This document shows positions 26,067 to 34,530 of a DNA stretch of 64,000 nucleotides, in pieces. Source of the stretch: Bacteroidales bacterium (GTDB lineage: Bacteria > Bacteroidota > Bacteroidia > Bacteroidales > M50B96); NCBI GenBank assembly GCA_021740905.1, contig JAIOYV010000033.1, forward strand, positions 1 through 64,000, given 5' to 3'. A program made the translations under genes and the position numbers. The notes under the pieces are model-generated. The model worked only from the letters and a program-made list of their open reading frames with translations, was not told where the DNA came from and did no database searches. How positions within the stretch are numbered: the first letter of the stretch is position 1; each line of letters opens with the position of its first letter.

Positions 26067-28847
26067 ATGAAAAAATTGAAACTTATTGTTCATCTCCTTT
26101 TATTGATGCCAGCTATGGGATATACACAGCTCCACTTCGAGCAACACACTATCTACGAACCGGTATTAGAAAATCCATCAAAGGTATTTGTTATTGACCT
26201 TGATGGGGACAACGATTTGGATATTATTTCTACTTCGACCCAGGGAAATACAATAGTATGGTTCCAGAATAGAAGCGATGGTAGTTTCGATAAGCATTTT
26301 ATTATCACCACTGAAGTGGATGGCTCATGGTCAGTTTTTGCAATTGACCTCGATGGAGATGGCGACAATGATGTGTTATCTGCTTCCACCAACGATAATA
26401 AAATTGCCTGGTACGAAAATGACGGCCTTGGTAATTTTGGGCCACAACAATTAATTTCTACCAACGCAAATCATGCAACTGCCGTTTATTCTGTAGATTT
26501 AGATAATGATGGCGATAATGATGTTTTGTCTGCTTCGATGTCGGACAACAAAATTGCCTGGTACGAGAATGACAGTACAGGAAATTTTAGTACCGAACAA
26601 ATTATTGATACCCTGTCATTCTGGGCAACTGATGTGCTTGCGTCCGATTTGGATGGCGATGGGGATTTTGATGTAATTTCGGCTTCCTACAATGATAATA
26701 CAATTGCCTGGTATGAAAATTTTGGAAACGGTAATTTTGGGATAAAACAAGAAATATCTATTTATGCAATGGGAGTATCGTCTGTTTGTGCAAGTGATGT
26801 AGATGGCGATGGCGATATGGACATCATTGCTTCAACTGCTTTAGACAATAGGGTTACCTGTTTTAAAAACAACGGACAAGGCACATTCGCTTATCCATTA
26901 TTTATATCAACAACTTTTATTTACCCAAGTAGTGTTATTGCTGTTGACATTGATAATGACAACGATATTGATGTGCTGACAATTTCCTATTTGAATGGAG
27001 GGATTGTATGGTTTGCCAATAATGGTTCAGGGAATTTTGGTCCGATGCAAACTATAGCTACGTTAATAAATGGAGGCAAATCAATTTTTACAGGAGATCT
27101 GGATGCAGATGGAGATAAGGACTTAGTTTCCGCCTCATGGGAAGATGAAAAAATTGCTGTCTATTTTAATAATGGCTTGGGTGTTTTTGGGCCTCAACAA
27201 GTTATTTCCACTTCATTGACAAATTTCATGGATATTTTTGCGATTGATTTGGATGGAGATGGCGACAATGATGTACTTTCTGCCTCTTACGATGATAAAA
27301 TTGCCTGGTATAAAAATCATGGATCTGGTTTTATAAATATAGAGCAGGTTATCACCACAGAAGTTGAAAATCCAGAATGTGTTTTTTCTATTGATCTGGA
27401 CGGGGACGGGGACAATGATGTGACTTCAGGCTCAAATGATAAAATAGCCTGGTATGCAAACAACGGAGCTGGTATTTTTGGCCCTCAACAAATTATTAGT
27501 ATTCAGTCTGCCCATATATCATCCGTTTATTCCTGTGACCTGGATGGGGATGGAGATAATGATGTTGTTTCTACAGACCCTGTTTCGAATAAAATTGCCT
27601 GGTATAAAAACAATGGGGTTGGCAATATCTGGAGCCAATATACTATAAGCAACTCAGCAACTTATGCCAAAGATGTTTTTGCTGTAGATTTAGATGGAGA
27701 TGGGGACATGGATGTGTTAAGCACTTCAAATACTCAGGTTATTTGGTTTAAAAACAATGGATCTGGCAGTTTTGGGCCAATGCAATTGATCTCAAATTCG
27801 GTAAATGATCTTCACTATATTGCAGCTGACGACCTGGATGGAGATGGGGACAAAGATGTGATTTCAGTTTCGATTGGTGATAGCAAAATTGCCTGGTACG
27901 AAAATGACGGAAGTGGTATTTTTGGAGCACAACAAATAATTGCCACAATCAATAATCCAAATGAAGTATTTACTGCCGATATGGATGGTGATAATGATAA
28001 GGATATTATAATGGTAAAAAATTATTTTGGTAAAATTCTGTGGTTTGAAAACAATGGGATGGGAGTTTTCAGTAGTGCTTTTATCATTTGTGACTCATTA
28101 GACAATCCTGGCGCACTATACGCGATTGATCTTGACAACGATATGGATATAGATGTAGTGTACAATACTACTAATATAGACAAGATATTATGGAGTGAGA
28201 ATAAAGGCTATTTAACTCAAGAAACTATAAGTGTTTGTGAAAACGAAACTTTCCAATTCGGCAATCAATTGCTTACTGTCCCTGGCACTTACACTGATAA
28301 CCTGCTGACAGTTTTTGGCTTGGACAGTATTGTTGAATTAGATTTCACTCATATTCCTCTTCCATCAGTTTCTATCTCACCCTTTCCACAGGATACCTTT
28401 TGCATCCAAACCGGAATAATCGATTTCCCATTGGCATCTCCGGCAGGGGGATACTTTGCGGGACCAGGTATTACAGCATCTAATATTAACCTCTATCAGG
28501 CCGATACTGGCCTACATGAAATTAGCTACCATTTTACCGATACTACAACCGGTTGTTTTAACAGCGATACAACCTTGCTATTAATCATTAGTTGTTTAAA
28601 TGTAGAAGAAAAGGAAAGAATAGATGTTTCGGTATATCCAAACCCTGCTGAAAATATAATCATTATCAATTGTCCCACCATACCGAAGGCAATCGAACTT
28701 TTTGATATTTCGGGTAAGGAAATTATCATAGAAACAACCGGGGATTATCCATTCCAACTAAACCTAAGTACAATAAAACCCGGGATGTATTTCTTGCGTA
28801 TTGTGGTTAATGAAAAAACAATATTTTGGAAAATCATAAAAAAATAG
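26067..28847 (+). CDS. FG-GAP/VCBS repeat protein with T9SS sorting domain
   Basis: 926 aa from the ATG at 26067 (signal peptide MKKLKLIVHLLLLMPAMGYT). An in-frame TTG at 26046 would fall in the terminator and is rejected. About 14 tandem FG-GAP/VCBS units (about 30-715) follow the pattern DLDGDGDNDVLSAS...KIAWYENxGxGxFG. The acidic DxDxDGDxD loops are the known Ca2+-binding motif of such blades, so the region should fold as one or two seven-bladed beta-propellers. Then come a VCENETFQFGNQ segment found in Bacteroidetes surface proteins, a PGITASN-containing Ig-like piece, and a T9SS type A domain from about 28600 (VYPNPAENIII ... PGMYFLRIV ... WKIIKK). It lacks the GW/YWP cassette of its neighbours. 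Probable role: surface binding or scaffold protein. It ends 31 nt before the ATG of the FISUMP gene, which suggests co-transcription. Confidence 0.9.
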   Translation: MKKLKLIVHLLLLMPAMGYTQLHFEQHTIYEPVLENPSKVFVIDLDGDNDLDIISTSTQGNTIVWFQNRSDGSFDKHFIITTEVDGSWSVFAIDLDGDGDNDVLSASTNDNKIAWYENDGLGNFGPQQLISTNANHATAVYSVDLDNDGDNDVLSASMSDNKIAWYENDSTGNFSTEQIIDTLSFWATDVLASDLDGDGDFDVISASYNDNTIAWYENFGNGNFGIKQEISIYAMGVSSVCASDVDGDGDMDIIASTALDNRVTCFKNNGQGTFAYPLFISTTFIYPSSVIAVDIDNDNDIDVLTISYLNGGIVWFANNGSGNFGPMQTIATLINGGKSIFTGDLDADGDKDLVSASWEDEKIAVYFNNGLGVFGPQQVISTSLTNFMDIFAIDLDGDGDNDVLSASYDDKIAWYKNHGSGFINIEQVITTEVENPECVFSIDLDGDGDNDVTSGSNDKIAWYANNGAGIFGPQQIISIQSAHISSVYSCDLDGDGDNDVVSTDPVSNKIAWYKNNGVGNIWSQYTISNSATYAKDVFAVDLDGDGDMDVLSTSNTQVIWFKNNGSGSFGPMQLISNSVNDLHYIAADDLDGDGDKDVISVSIGDSKIAWYENDGSGIFGAQQIIATINNPNEVFTADMDGDNDKDIIMVKNYFGKILWFENNGMGVFSSAFIICDSLDNPGALYAIDLDNDMDIDVVYNTTNIDKILWSENKGYLTQETISVCENETFQFGNQLLTVPGTYTDNLLTVFGLDSIVELDFTHIPLPSVSISPFPQDTFCIQTGIIDFPLASPAGGYFAGPGITASNINLYQADTGLHEISYHFTDTTTGCFNSDTTLLLIISCLNVEEKERIDVSVYPNPAENIIIINCPTIPKAIELFDISGKEIIIETTGDYPFQLNLSTIKPGMYFLRIVVNEKTIFWKIIKK

Positions 28848-28878
28848 CCATTTAATATTGACGAAATTAAATTTCACT

Positions 28879-31800
28879 ATGAAAATTTTTTATACAAAAA
28901 CATTCGCATTCCTATTTTTCTTTTTTTCTCTATGCTTGTGTGCTTATAGCCAACCAGACTCATGGAGTTATAATAATACTGGAATAAATCATACAATATT
29001 GCTTCCTGGTAACATACAGTTTACTATTAATGGACAACCTGTTTTAAACAACGACTTTTGGATAGGAGTGTTTTATACCGAAAGTGATGGAGGGTTGACA
29101 TGTGGAGGTTATAGATATTGGCTTGGAAACTCAACCACAATTGCGGCGTTTGGTGAAAATTATCTCGCACAAACCTTTAGAACTGAAGAGGAATTCATTT
29201 TTAAAATTTTTATTCTCAACGGTCAGGATAGTTTGTTTTATGATGTTATGGCTACTTTTATTACTACAATGCCACAATATAACACCTATTTACCCAATGG
29301 CATGTCAGGCTTAGAATTATTATCTGCAACTTCTCCGGCTTCATATAAAACGCAGAGGATTTCCCTTCCAATAAATTGGAGCATTTTTTCAACTTATTTG
29401 ATCCCAACCGAAAGTGATATTTCTGTTCTACTAAATCCCATAATCAACAACCTTATTATTGTTAAAGATGGGGATGGTCAAACCTTTTGGCCAGCATTTG
29501 GATTGAATATGATTGGAGACATCGAGCCTGGCAGAGGCTACCAAATCAAAATATTGAATGCCGATTCTTTGTTTATCAAGGGAGCAATGATAAACCTAAA
29601 CACTTTTGAGCTTGAATTGCCTGCGGGATGGAGCATTATGGGGTATATACTTACCCAGCCAAAATCAGCAGAAGATGTTCTCCAGCCTATTGTCGAAAAT
29701 ATAATTATTGCAAAGGATTACAATGGCAATGTGTATTGGCCAGCCTTTGGTTTGAATATGATGGGAAACATGAACCCGGGTCAGGGATACTTAATAAAAA
29801 CTACTTTGTCCGATACATTGATATTCAGCCCGGGTCAAAATCCTGCCGCACTTTGCCCGACTTCAATCAGCGACTTTGACGGAAACCAATACAGTACTGT
29901 ATTGATTGGACATCAATGTTGGATGGCAGAAAACCTGATAACAAGCCATTATTCCAATGGAACTATAATACCCTATATTACCAGTAATTCTGATTGGAAT
30001 AACTTGTCTGAGACAGACAAAGCTTATTGTTATTATAACAATTCGTTGTCAAATGGGGAAAGCTATGGCGCTTTATACTCTTGGCCAGCAGCTATGAACG
30101 GGGAACCAGCTTCAATTAGCAATCTAAACAGGGTACAAGGTGTTTGTCCTGCCGGATGGTATCTTCCGGCAGAATCGGACTGGGAGGAACTGGCCGATTT
30201 TATCAACCTTCAAAATGGATATTACGAGCGCAATATGTGGTTTTGGAAAGGGGTAGGTGGCCACTTAAAATCTACGACCAACTGGTATTATTACGGAATA
30301 GGATCAGATGATTATGGATTTTCCGGACATGCCGGTGGAAAAAGAGACTACGATGGGCAATTCTCACTTTTATCAGAAAGTGGTTATTGGTGGACAGCAA
30401 GCGAAACAAATTCCGATCTGGCACGGGTAAGAAAACTATTTTACCGGAACAATAATTTGTTCAATTTTGATCACAAAAAAGAAAATGGCTTTAGTGTCCG
30501 ATGCCTGTTGGATACCTGTACTGTTTATCCATTTCCGGCAGCCGATGCTGGCTCCGATACTCTCAGCCTTCTCGACACTTTTGTAGTATTACAAGGCAAT
30601 ACTCCAATTATTGGCACCGGCCAATGGTCTATTATCAGTGGGGCGGGAGGAATATTATCCGATGGTTCTAATCCAGGCTCTATATTTAATGGTTTGGAAA
30701 ATCATCATTATTCACTTGTTTGGTCAATCAATAATGCGTGTGGGTACACGGGCGATACACTTCATGTCTATTTCCAATGCCAAACTTTGCCAACACAAGC
30801 CGATGCAGGCACCGATCAAATAAACCTGTTCGATACAATTACATACCTTCAGGCAAATATCCCTGTTATCGGAAATGGCAACTGGTCGATTGTTAGTGGT
30901 ACAGGAGGCTTTTTATTAAGTCCTGCAAACCCTTACACGCAATTTAGTGGAATGCCCGCACAAACTTATGTCCTTGTTTGGACAATTGCTAATTACTGCA
31001 GCGAATCAAGCGATACTGTCGTTATCAGTTTTATTTGTGAACCAACACCAACACAAGCCCTCGCAGGTCCCGACCAAATGAACCTTAGCGATACTTTCAC
31101 CAACCTACAAGCCAATACGCCATTATCAGGAACAGGTACATGGTACATCATAAGTGGAATAGGAGGGGTGATAGCCGAAACAACAAATCCGTATTCATTG
31201 TTCACCGGACTTGTAAACCAAGTCTATACCCTCGTTTGGTCGATATGTACCCCCTGTGCTACTGCGTCCGATACGGTTTCAATAAGTTTTCAATGCCTTA
31301 CACCTCCAAGCCAGGCTTATGCAGGGCCGGACCAAATTAATTTACCCGATACTTTTACTACACTTCAGGCTGATACACCAAATATAGGTCAAGGTCATTG
31401 GGAAATTATTAGTGGGATTGGAGGGCAAATTTCAAATGATTTGAACCCGTCCGCATCCTTTTCAGGTCTACAGGGCCATGAATACATTCTTACATGGTCG
31501 GTAGAAAACAATAGTCTTTGTGAAATTTCCGTCGATACGGCAGTTATCAGCTTTTTATGTTTTGCACCACCAAACCAGGCCAATGCAGGAACCAATCAAC
31601 TTAACCTGATAGATACATTTACAATTCTTCAGGCAAACCTTCCGGTTAGCGGACTTGGAACCTGGTCACTGATTAGTGGGACAGGCGGAGAGATTATGGA
31701 TGTAAATAATCCCTTAACACAGTTTAACGGATTGGCATTGCACGAATATCACTTGGTATGGAAAATTGAAAATGTATGTTGGTCAACTTTTGATACGGTT

Positions 31801-32694
31801 ACTATAAATTTTTCATGTGGGCCTCCTCCAACTCCTGCAAATGCAGGCCAGGATCAAATAAACCTTGTTGATACCTTTACAAGCTTATCGGCAAATTCAC
31901 CAATTTTTGGTACAGAAACATGGTCGATTTTATTGGGGATAGGAGGATATTTTCAAAATGCAGGAAATCCTACATCACAATTTTATGGTTTTGCGGGGAA
32001 TCAGTACCACCTGGTTTGGACTATTGCTAATTTTTGCGGTCAAACAAGCGATACAGTAATTGTAAGTTTTGCCCCTGACACTACAAGTTTTTATTGTGGA
32101 TTGTCGTCAGTAAGCGACATTGATGGAAACTATTATACAACCACACAGATAGGCAACCAGTGCTGGATGGCCAAAAACCTAAATACCGGTAACTTTGTTA
32201 CAACATCGACAAGTCAGAGCAATAATTCGGTTTCCGAAAAATATTGTTACGGCAATATTCCGGCAAAATGCGGTACTCTTGGTGGTCTTTATCAATGGGA
32301 GGAGCTGATGGATTATAGCAACATTGAAGGCACACAGGGAATCTGCCCCCCATCCTGGCATGTGCCCTCCGACCTCGAATGGTACATACTTGAAAACTTT
32401 GTCGATTCCACAGTAAACAATCCAAATGCCACTGGATACCGTGGAACTACTGTGGACGCAATATTGTTAGAGGGTGGTTACAGTGGCTTGGATATTATTT
32501 TTAGTGGTTTATATTATCAACCAAACGGAGCATTTTATGGGGCTGGTTCTGCAAATAAGTTTGGAAACTATGCAACATCTTCTGAAAATGGGATAAATAG
32601 CTGGATTCGTCATTTCAATGAAAATAATGTGGGAGTAAACCGTGATAGTTATTCCAAATTACTTGGAAATTCTGTAAGGTGCATAAAGGATTGA
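28879..32694 (+). CDS. Exported FISUMP protein with six 86-aa repeats, T9SS signal lost
   Basis: 1271 aa from ATG 28879 (MKIFYTKTFAFLFFFFSLCL signal peptide); a TTG at 28858 is less likely. Order: IGVFYTESDGG module (28950-29330); two GW/FWP-YWP/GYQIK modules (29345-29840); a FISUMP (Fibrobacter succinogenes major paralogous) domain (29855-30510; GHQCWMAENL ... GVCPAGWYLPAESDWEEL ... GFSVRC); six tandem 86-aa Ig/PKD-like repeats (30530-32070; AGxDQxNLxDTFTxLQAN ... GTGxWSIISGxGG ... YxLVWxI); and a second FISUMP domain (32090-32691; GNQCWMAKNL ... GICPPSWHVPSDLEW ... NSVRCIKD). The protein stops there with no sorting domain. Directly downstream, in frame after the TGA, are degenerate remains of a T9SS domain (32695-32932), so the gene appears to have lost its signal by mutation. 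It may now stay in the periplasm. Confidence 0.88.
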   Translation: MKIFYTKTFAFLFFFFSLCLCAYSQPDSWSYNNTGINHTILLPGNIQFTINGQPVLNNDFWIGVFYTESDGGLTCGGYRYWLGNSTTIAAFGENYLAQTFRTEEEFIFKIFILNGQDSLFYDVMATFITTMPQYNTYLPNGMSGLELLSATSPASYKTQRISLPINWSIFSTYLIPTESDISVLLNPIINNLIIVKDGDGQTFWPAFGLNMIGDIEPGRGYQIKILNADSLFIKGAMINLNTFELELPAGWSIMGYILTQPKSAEDVLQPIVENIIIAKDYNGNVYWPAFGLNMMGNMNPGQGYLIKTTLSDTLIFSPGQNPAALCPTSISDFDGNQYSTVLIGHQCWMAENLITSHYSNGTIIPYITSNSDWNNLSETDKAYCYYNNSLSNGESYGALYSWPAAMNGEPASISNLNRVQGVCPAGWYLPAESDWEELADFINLQNGYYERNMWFWKGVGGHLKSTTNWYYYGIGSDDYGFSGHAGGKRDYDGQFSLLSESGYWWTASETNSDLARVRKLFYRNNNLFNFDHKKENGFSVRCLLDTCTVYPFPAADAGSDTLSLLDTFVVLQGNTPIIGTGQWSIISGAGGILSDGSNPGSIFNGLENHHYSLVWSINNACGYTGDTLHVYFQCQTLPTQADAGTDQINLFDTITYLQANIPVIGNGNWSIVSGTGGFLLSPANPYTQFSGMPAQTYVLVWTIANYCSESSDTVVISFICEPTPTQALAGPDQMNLSDTFTNLQANTPLSGTGTWYIISGIGGVIAETTNPYSLFTGLVNQVYTLVWSICTPCATASDTVSISFQCLTPPSQAYAGPDQINLPDTFTTLQADTPNIGQGHWEIISGIGGQISNDLNPSASFSGLQGHEYILTWSVENNSLCEISVDTAVISFLCFAPPNQANAGTNQLNLIDTFTILQANLPVSGLGTWSLISGTGGEIMDVNNPLTQFNGLALHEYHLVWKIENVCWSTFDTVTINFSCGPPPTPANAGQDQINLVDTFTSLSANSPIFGTETWSILLGIGGYFQNAGNPTSQFYGFAGNQYHLVWTIANFCGQTSDTVIVSFAPDTTSFYCGLSSVSDIDGNYYTTTQIGNQCWMAKNLNTGNFVTTSTSQSNNSVSEKYCYGNIPAKCGTLGGLYQWEELMDYSNIEGTQGICPPSWHVPSDLEWYILENFVDSTVNNPNATGYRGTTVDAILLEGGYSGLDIIFSGLYYQPNGAFYGAGSANKFGNYATSSENGINSWIRHFNENNVGVNRDSYSKLLGNSVRCIKD

Positions 32695-32932
32695 CTGCAA
32701 ATTTCGATGTTCCCTAATCCTAAAAGTAGCATTATAAAATAGTTTTTAAAATTTACTGCCATCAGGCTTGGTCACTTGCACACTTTTCTACAGCACAGGA
32801 AAAGAAATCCTAGTTGACAAACCAATAGAGTTTCCTTATCAAATTGGCATAAGCCAACTGAAAGCGGGTTTGTATTACCTGAAAGTTGTGGTGGGAGAAT
32901 AGGTTGTAAGGTATAAAATTTTGAAGCAATAA
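32695..32932 (+). pseudogene. Decayed T9SS C-terminal sorting domain of the FISUMP gene
   Basis: Immediately after the TGA at 32692-32694, the same frame reads LQISMFPNPKSSIIK and then TAG (32740-32742). FPNP is the usual start of a type A sorting domain. After a +1 frame change the reading continues TLFYSTGKEILVDKP (from about 32780), then QLKAGLYYLKVVVGE, a TAG (32900-32902), and VVRYKILKQ with a final TAA (32930-32932). Together these pieces match a full sorting domain (xPNP ... LFxxxGKEI ... L.aGlYYlkv ... .KilK). Three lesions interrupt it: the TGA, a TAG with frameshift, and a TAG. Confidence 0.8.
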
Positions 32933-32987
32933 TGCTGATCACGAATTTGGTATAAAATGAATGGCATGAGGTACGGGTCGTCGAAAA

Positions 32988-33018
32988 GTGTCGGCGTGGC
33001 TTGAAGCCACACCGACAC
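32988..33018. repeat. Inverted repeat (15-bp arms, one mismatch)
   Basis: GTGTCGGCGTGGCTT (32988-33002) / AAGCCACACCGACAC (33004-33018) around a single G. Only one C/A mismatch. It may end transcription of the decayed FISUMP locus or be a REP-like element. Confidence 0.7.
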
Positions 33019-33035
33019 TCGTCGCGCACCAGTAG

Positions 33036-33055
33036 AGACGCGATTTATCGCGTCT
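33036..33055. repeat. Palindrome AGACGCGAT-TT-ATCGCGTCT
   Basis: Perfect 9-bp arms around TT, followed by AAAAA. Preceded by GTAG; the partial copy AGTAGAGACGC recurs near 33131, so this is a repeated intergenic element. Confidence 0.7.
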
Positions 33056-33084
33056 AAAAAGGATTTATCCATACCCAGGGTATC

Positions 33085-33117
33085 AGCGAGGGCTTCGCTT
33101 TGAGCGAAACTCTCGCT
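33085..33117. repeat. Two-part hairpin repeat
   Basis: AGCGAG (33085-33090) and TTCGCT (33094-33099) pair with AGCGAA (33103-33108) and CTCGCT (33112-33117), with a symmetric 3-nt internal loop and a 3-nt apical loop. Confidence 0.55.
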
Positions 33118-33221
33118 TTCCTCTTTGCCCCAGTAGAGACGCAAGGTTTATCTACCGAAGTTTTAGCGAAGGCAGGCTTGAGTCTCAATCGCGTCCACTA
33201 ATCCGGTCTGGTTCGGAATAG

Positions 33222-33252
33222 CCGTGCCACAGAAAAAGAATCGGTGGCACGG
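33222..33252. repeat. Dispersed inverted repeat, copy B
   Basis: CCGTGCCAC (33222-33230) / GTGGCACGG (33244-33252) with an A-rich 13-nt loop; the same arms as copy A at 19809-19839. A further half-copy GGGTGGCACG follows at about 33258. Confidence 0.65.
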
Positions 33253-33316
33253 AAAAGGGTGGCACGAAACCAAACAAAAATATCGACTCTTATTATATTC
33301 GTTGCTCAGAAATCCA

Positions 33317-33324
33317 TACATTTG
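33317..33324 (+). promoter_or_regulatory. Putative -7 box of the ferritin-like gene
   Basis: TACATTTG is an exact TAnnTTTG match 35 nt before the ATG at 33360. No clear -33 element is visible. Confidence 0.4.
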
Positions 33325-33359
33325 TGCAAAAGAAATAAACCATCAAAAAAAATATTGAA

Positions 33360-33860
33360 ATGGAAGAATCTAAAACAATGGAAATCCTCAAAACAGCCAT
33401 ATTGTTGGAGAGGAAAGGAAAAGCATTTTATTCGAGCGTGGCCGACAAAGCCGACGACCCCGATGTAAAAGAATTTTTTCAGCACATGGCCGACGAAGAA
33501 GACGATCATATCCGATTTCTGACCGAGCAGTTTGCACACTATACACAAAACCAGAAATTCAAGGAAACCCACCCGCCAAAAGACGACAACTCGACCGATG
33601 AGGCCATCTTGAGCGAACAGGTAAAAAAGAAAATAAATGCGGCAAGCTTTGAGGCCGCAGCAATTTCGGCTGCCATCGACTTCGAAACCCGCGCCGTTAA
33701 AGTTTATTCCGACAGGGCCGAAATTGCAACCGATCCCGAAGAAAAAAAATTCTACCAATTCCTGGCCGATTGGGAAAAAGGACACCACAAATTGCTCAAC
33801 GAGATTGACAAAGAATTAAAAGAAAAAGTGTGGTTCGACAATAATTTCTGGCCATTTTAA
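33360..33860 (+). CDS. Ferritin-like / rubrerythrin-type diiron protein
   Basis: 166-aa cytoplasmic four-helix-bundle protein of the ferritin-like superfamily. Each half carries the pair of metal-ligand motifs expected for a diiron site: ILLERKGKAFY and MADEEDDHIRF in the first, AIDFETRAVKVY and LADWEKGHHKLL in the second (E ... ExxH twice). It lacks the C-terminal rubredoxin domain (no CxxC pairs) of classical rubrerythrin, so it is an 'erythrin-like' protein. Family members handle peroxide or store or oxidise iron in anaerobes. It stands alone with its own probable promoter and is followed by an 11-bp repeat array and a strong terminator. The exact reaction is not determined. Confidence 0.9.
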   Translation: MEESKTMEILKTAILLERKGKAFYSSVADKADDPDVKEFFQHMADEEDDHIRFLTEQFAHYTQNQKFKETHPPKDDNSTDEAILSEQVKKKINAASFEAAAISAAIDFETRAVKVYSDRAEIATDPEEKKFYQFLADWEKGHHKLLNEIDKELKEKVWFDNNFWPF

Positions 33861-33864
33861 TTTC

Positions 33865-34010
33865 ATTGTCATTTGCTTCGCGTCAGTTGGCTTCGCCGTC
33901 ATTTGCTTCACGTCATTCGATAGTCATTCGCTTTGCGTCATTCATTGTCAAAGACAATCGAATGACAATTGAATGACAATTGAATGACAATTGAATGACA
34001 ACCAAATGAC
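33865..34010. repeat. 11-bp-period repeat array with inverted design, locus 1
   Basis: The left half (33865-33949) carries GTCATT-type units and the 18-mer GTCATTTGCTTCGCGTCA (33868-33885). Around a small hairpin (ATTGTC-AAA-GACAAT, 33944-33958) it switches to the opposite orientation: five exact 11-bp units GACAAYYRAAT starting at 33953, 33964, 33975, 33986 and 33997. It is related to the longer array at 47404-47698. Eleven is not a multiple of three, so it is not coding. Confidence 0.85.
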
Positions 34011-34011
34011 C

Positions 34012-34051
34012 AAAAAAAGAGGTTTCCAAAATGGAAGCCTCTTTTTTTTTT
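34012..34051 (+). terminator. Strong terminator after the ferritin-like gene
   Basis: Stem AGAGGTTTCC (34018-34027) / GGAAGCCTCT (34033-34042), one G-T pair, 5-nt loop, then ten T. An A run before it could make it bidirectional. The rest of the spacer up to 34530 is AT-rich with no convincing gene. Confidence 0.9.
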
Positions 34052-34530
34052 GCCCTTTGGTTACCTTTTTTGGCAACCGGACACCTATCTCCCGAAGTTA
34101 AATGATTATGAACAAGTTTTTAGATAAAGTCAATTGATTGTGAGTCTGGAAAGGCTTTATCCTAAAAACATAATAAATAGAGATATGTTAAACCTCTGGA
34201 GTTTTATATGCTTTTTGCCCCGGTCCAATTCGTGTAAAGGTGGGTTTTCTTTCCTAATAATGAATTTTATAAAATTTGTCTCTCCCCCCAAACCAAAACT
34301 GCAAAATGAAATGAAAGTCGAAATTGATATGATAAACTATTTATTCCACAGGGTAACAAGTTCTGCAAATCATCCCTTTATTCAATCCCAAAGGCCTATT
34401 CCAAAAAAACAAAATTATCTATCACTTTACTTGACTTTCAATAATAGTTCCCGTAAATTTGCTCAAAAAGCTCATTATAAGGAATATTTATATGGATAAT
34501 AAAAAGATTTCCTAACCTAAATTATATATT

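Larger units (their letters stand above)
32933..33316. other. Intergenic mosaic of hairpin repeats
   Basis: No gene seen. The stretch is packed with inverted repeats listed separately (32988-33018, 33036-33055, 33085-33117, 33222-33252). A partial second copy of the 'AGTAGAGACGC' motif (33031-33041) begins near 33131. Its G+C content is higher than that of flanking spacers. Confidence 0.6.

Noticed and set aside
32988-33055. tRNA or small structured RNA gene
   Set aside because: The hairpins are separate palindromes; no cloverleaf, anticodon arm or TTCGA loop could be formed.
34134-34499. Open frame of 121 codons in the spacer before the giant gene
   Set aside because: It starts at a non-ATG codon and has low-complexity, unpatterned composition with no domain. 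It lies in AT-rich leader DNA directly after a strong terminator. Read as non-coding.
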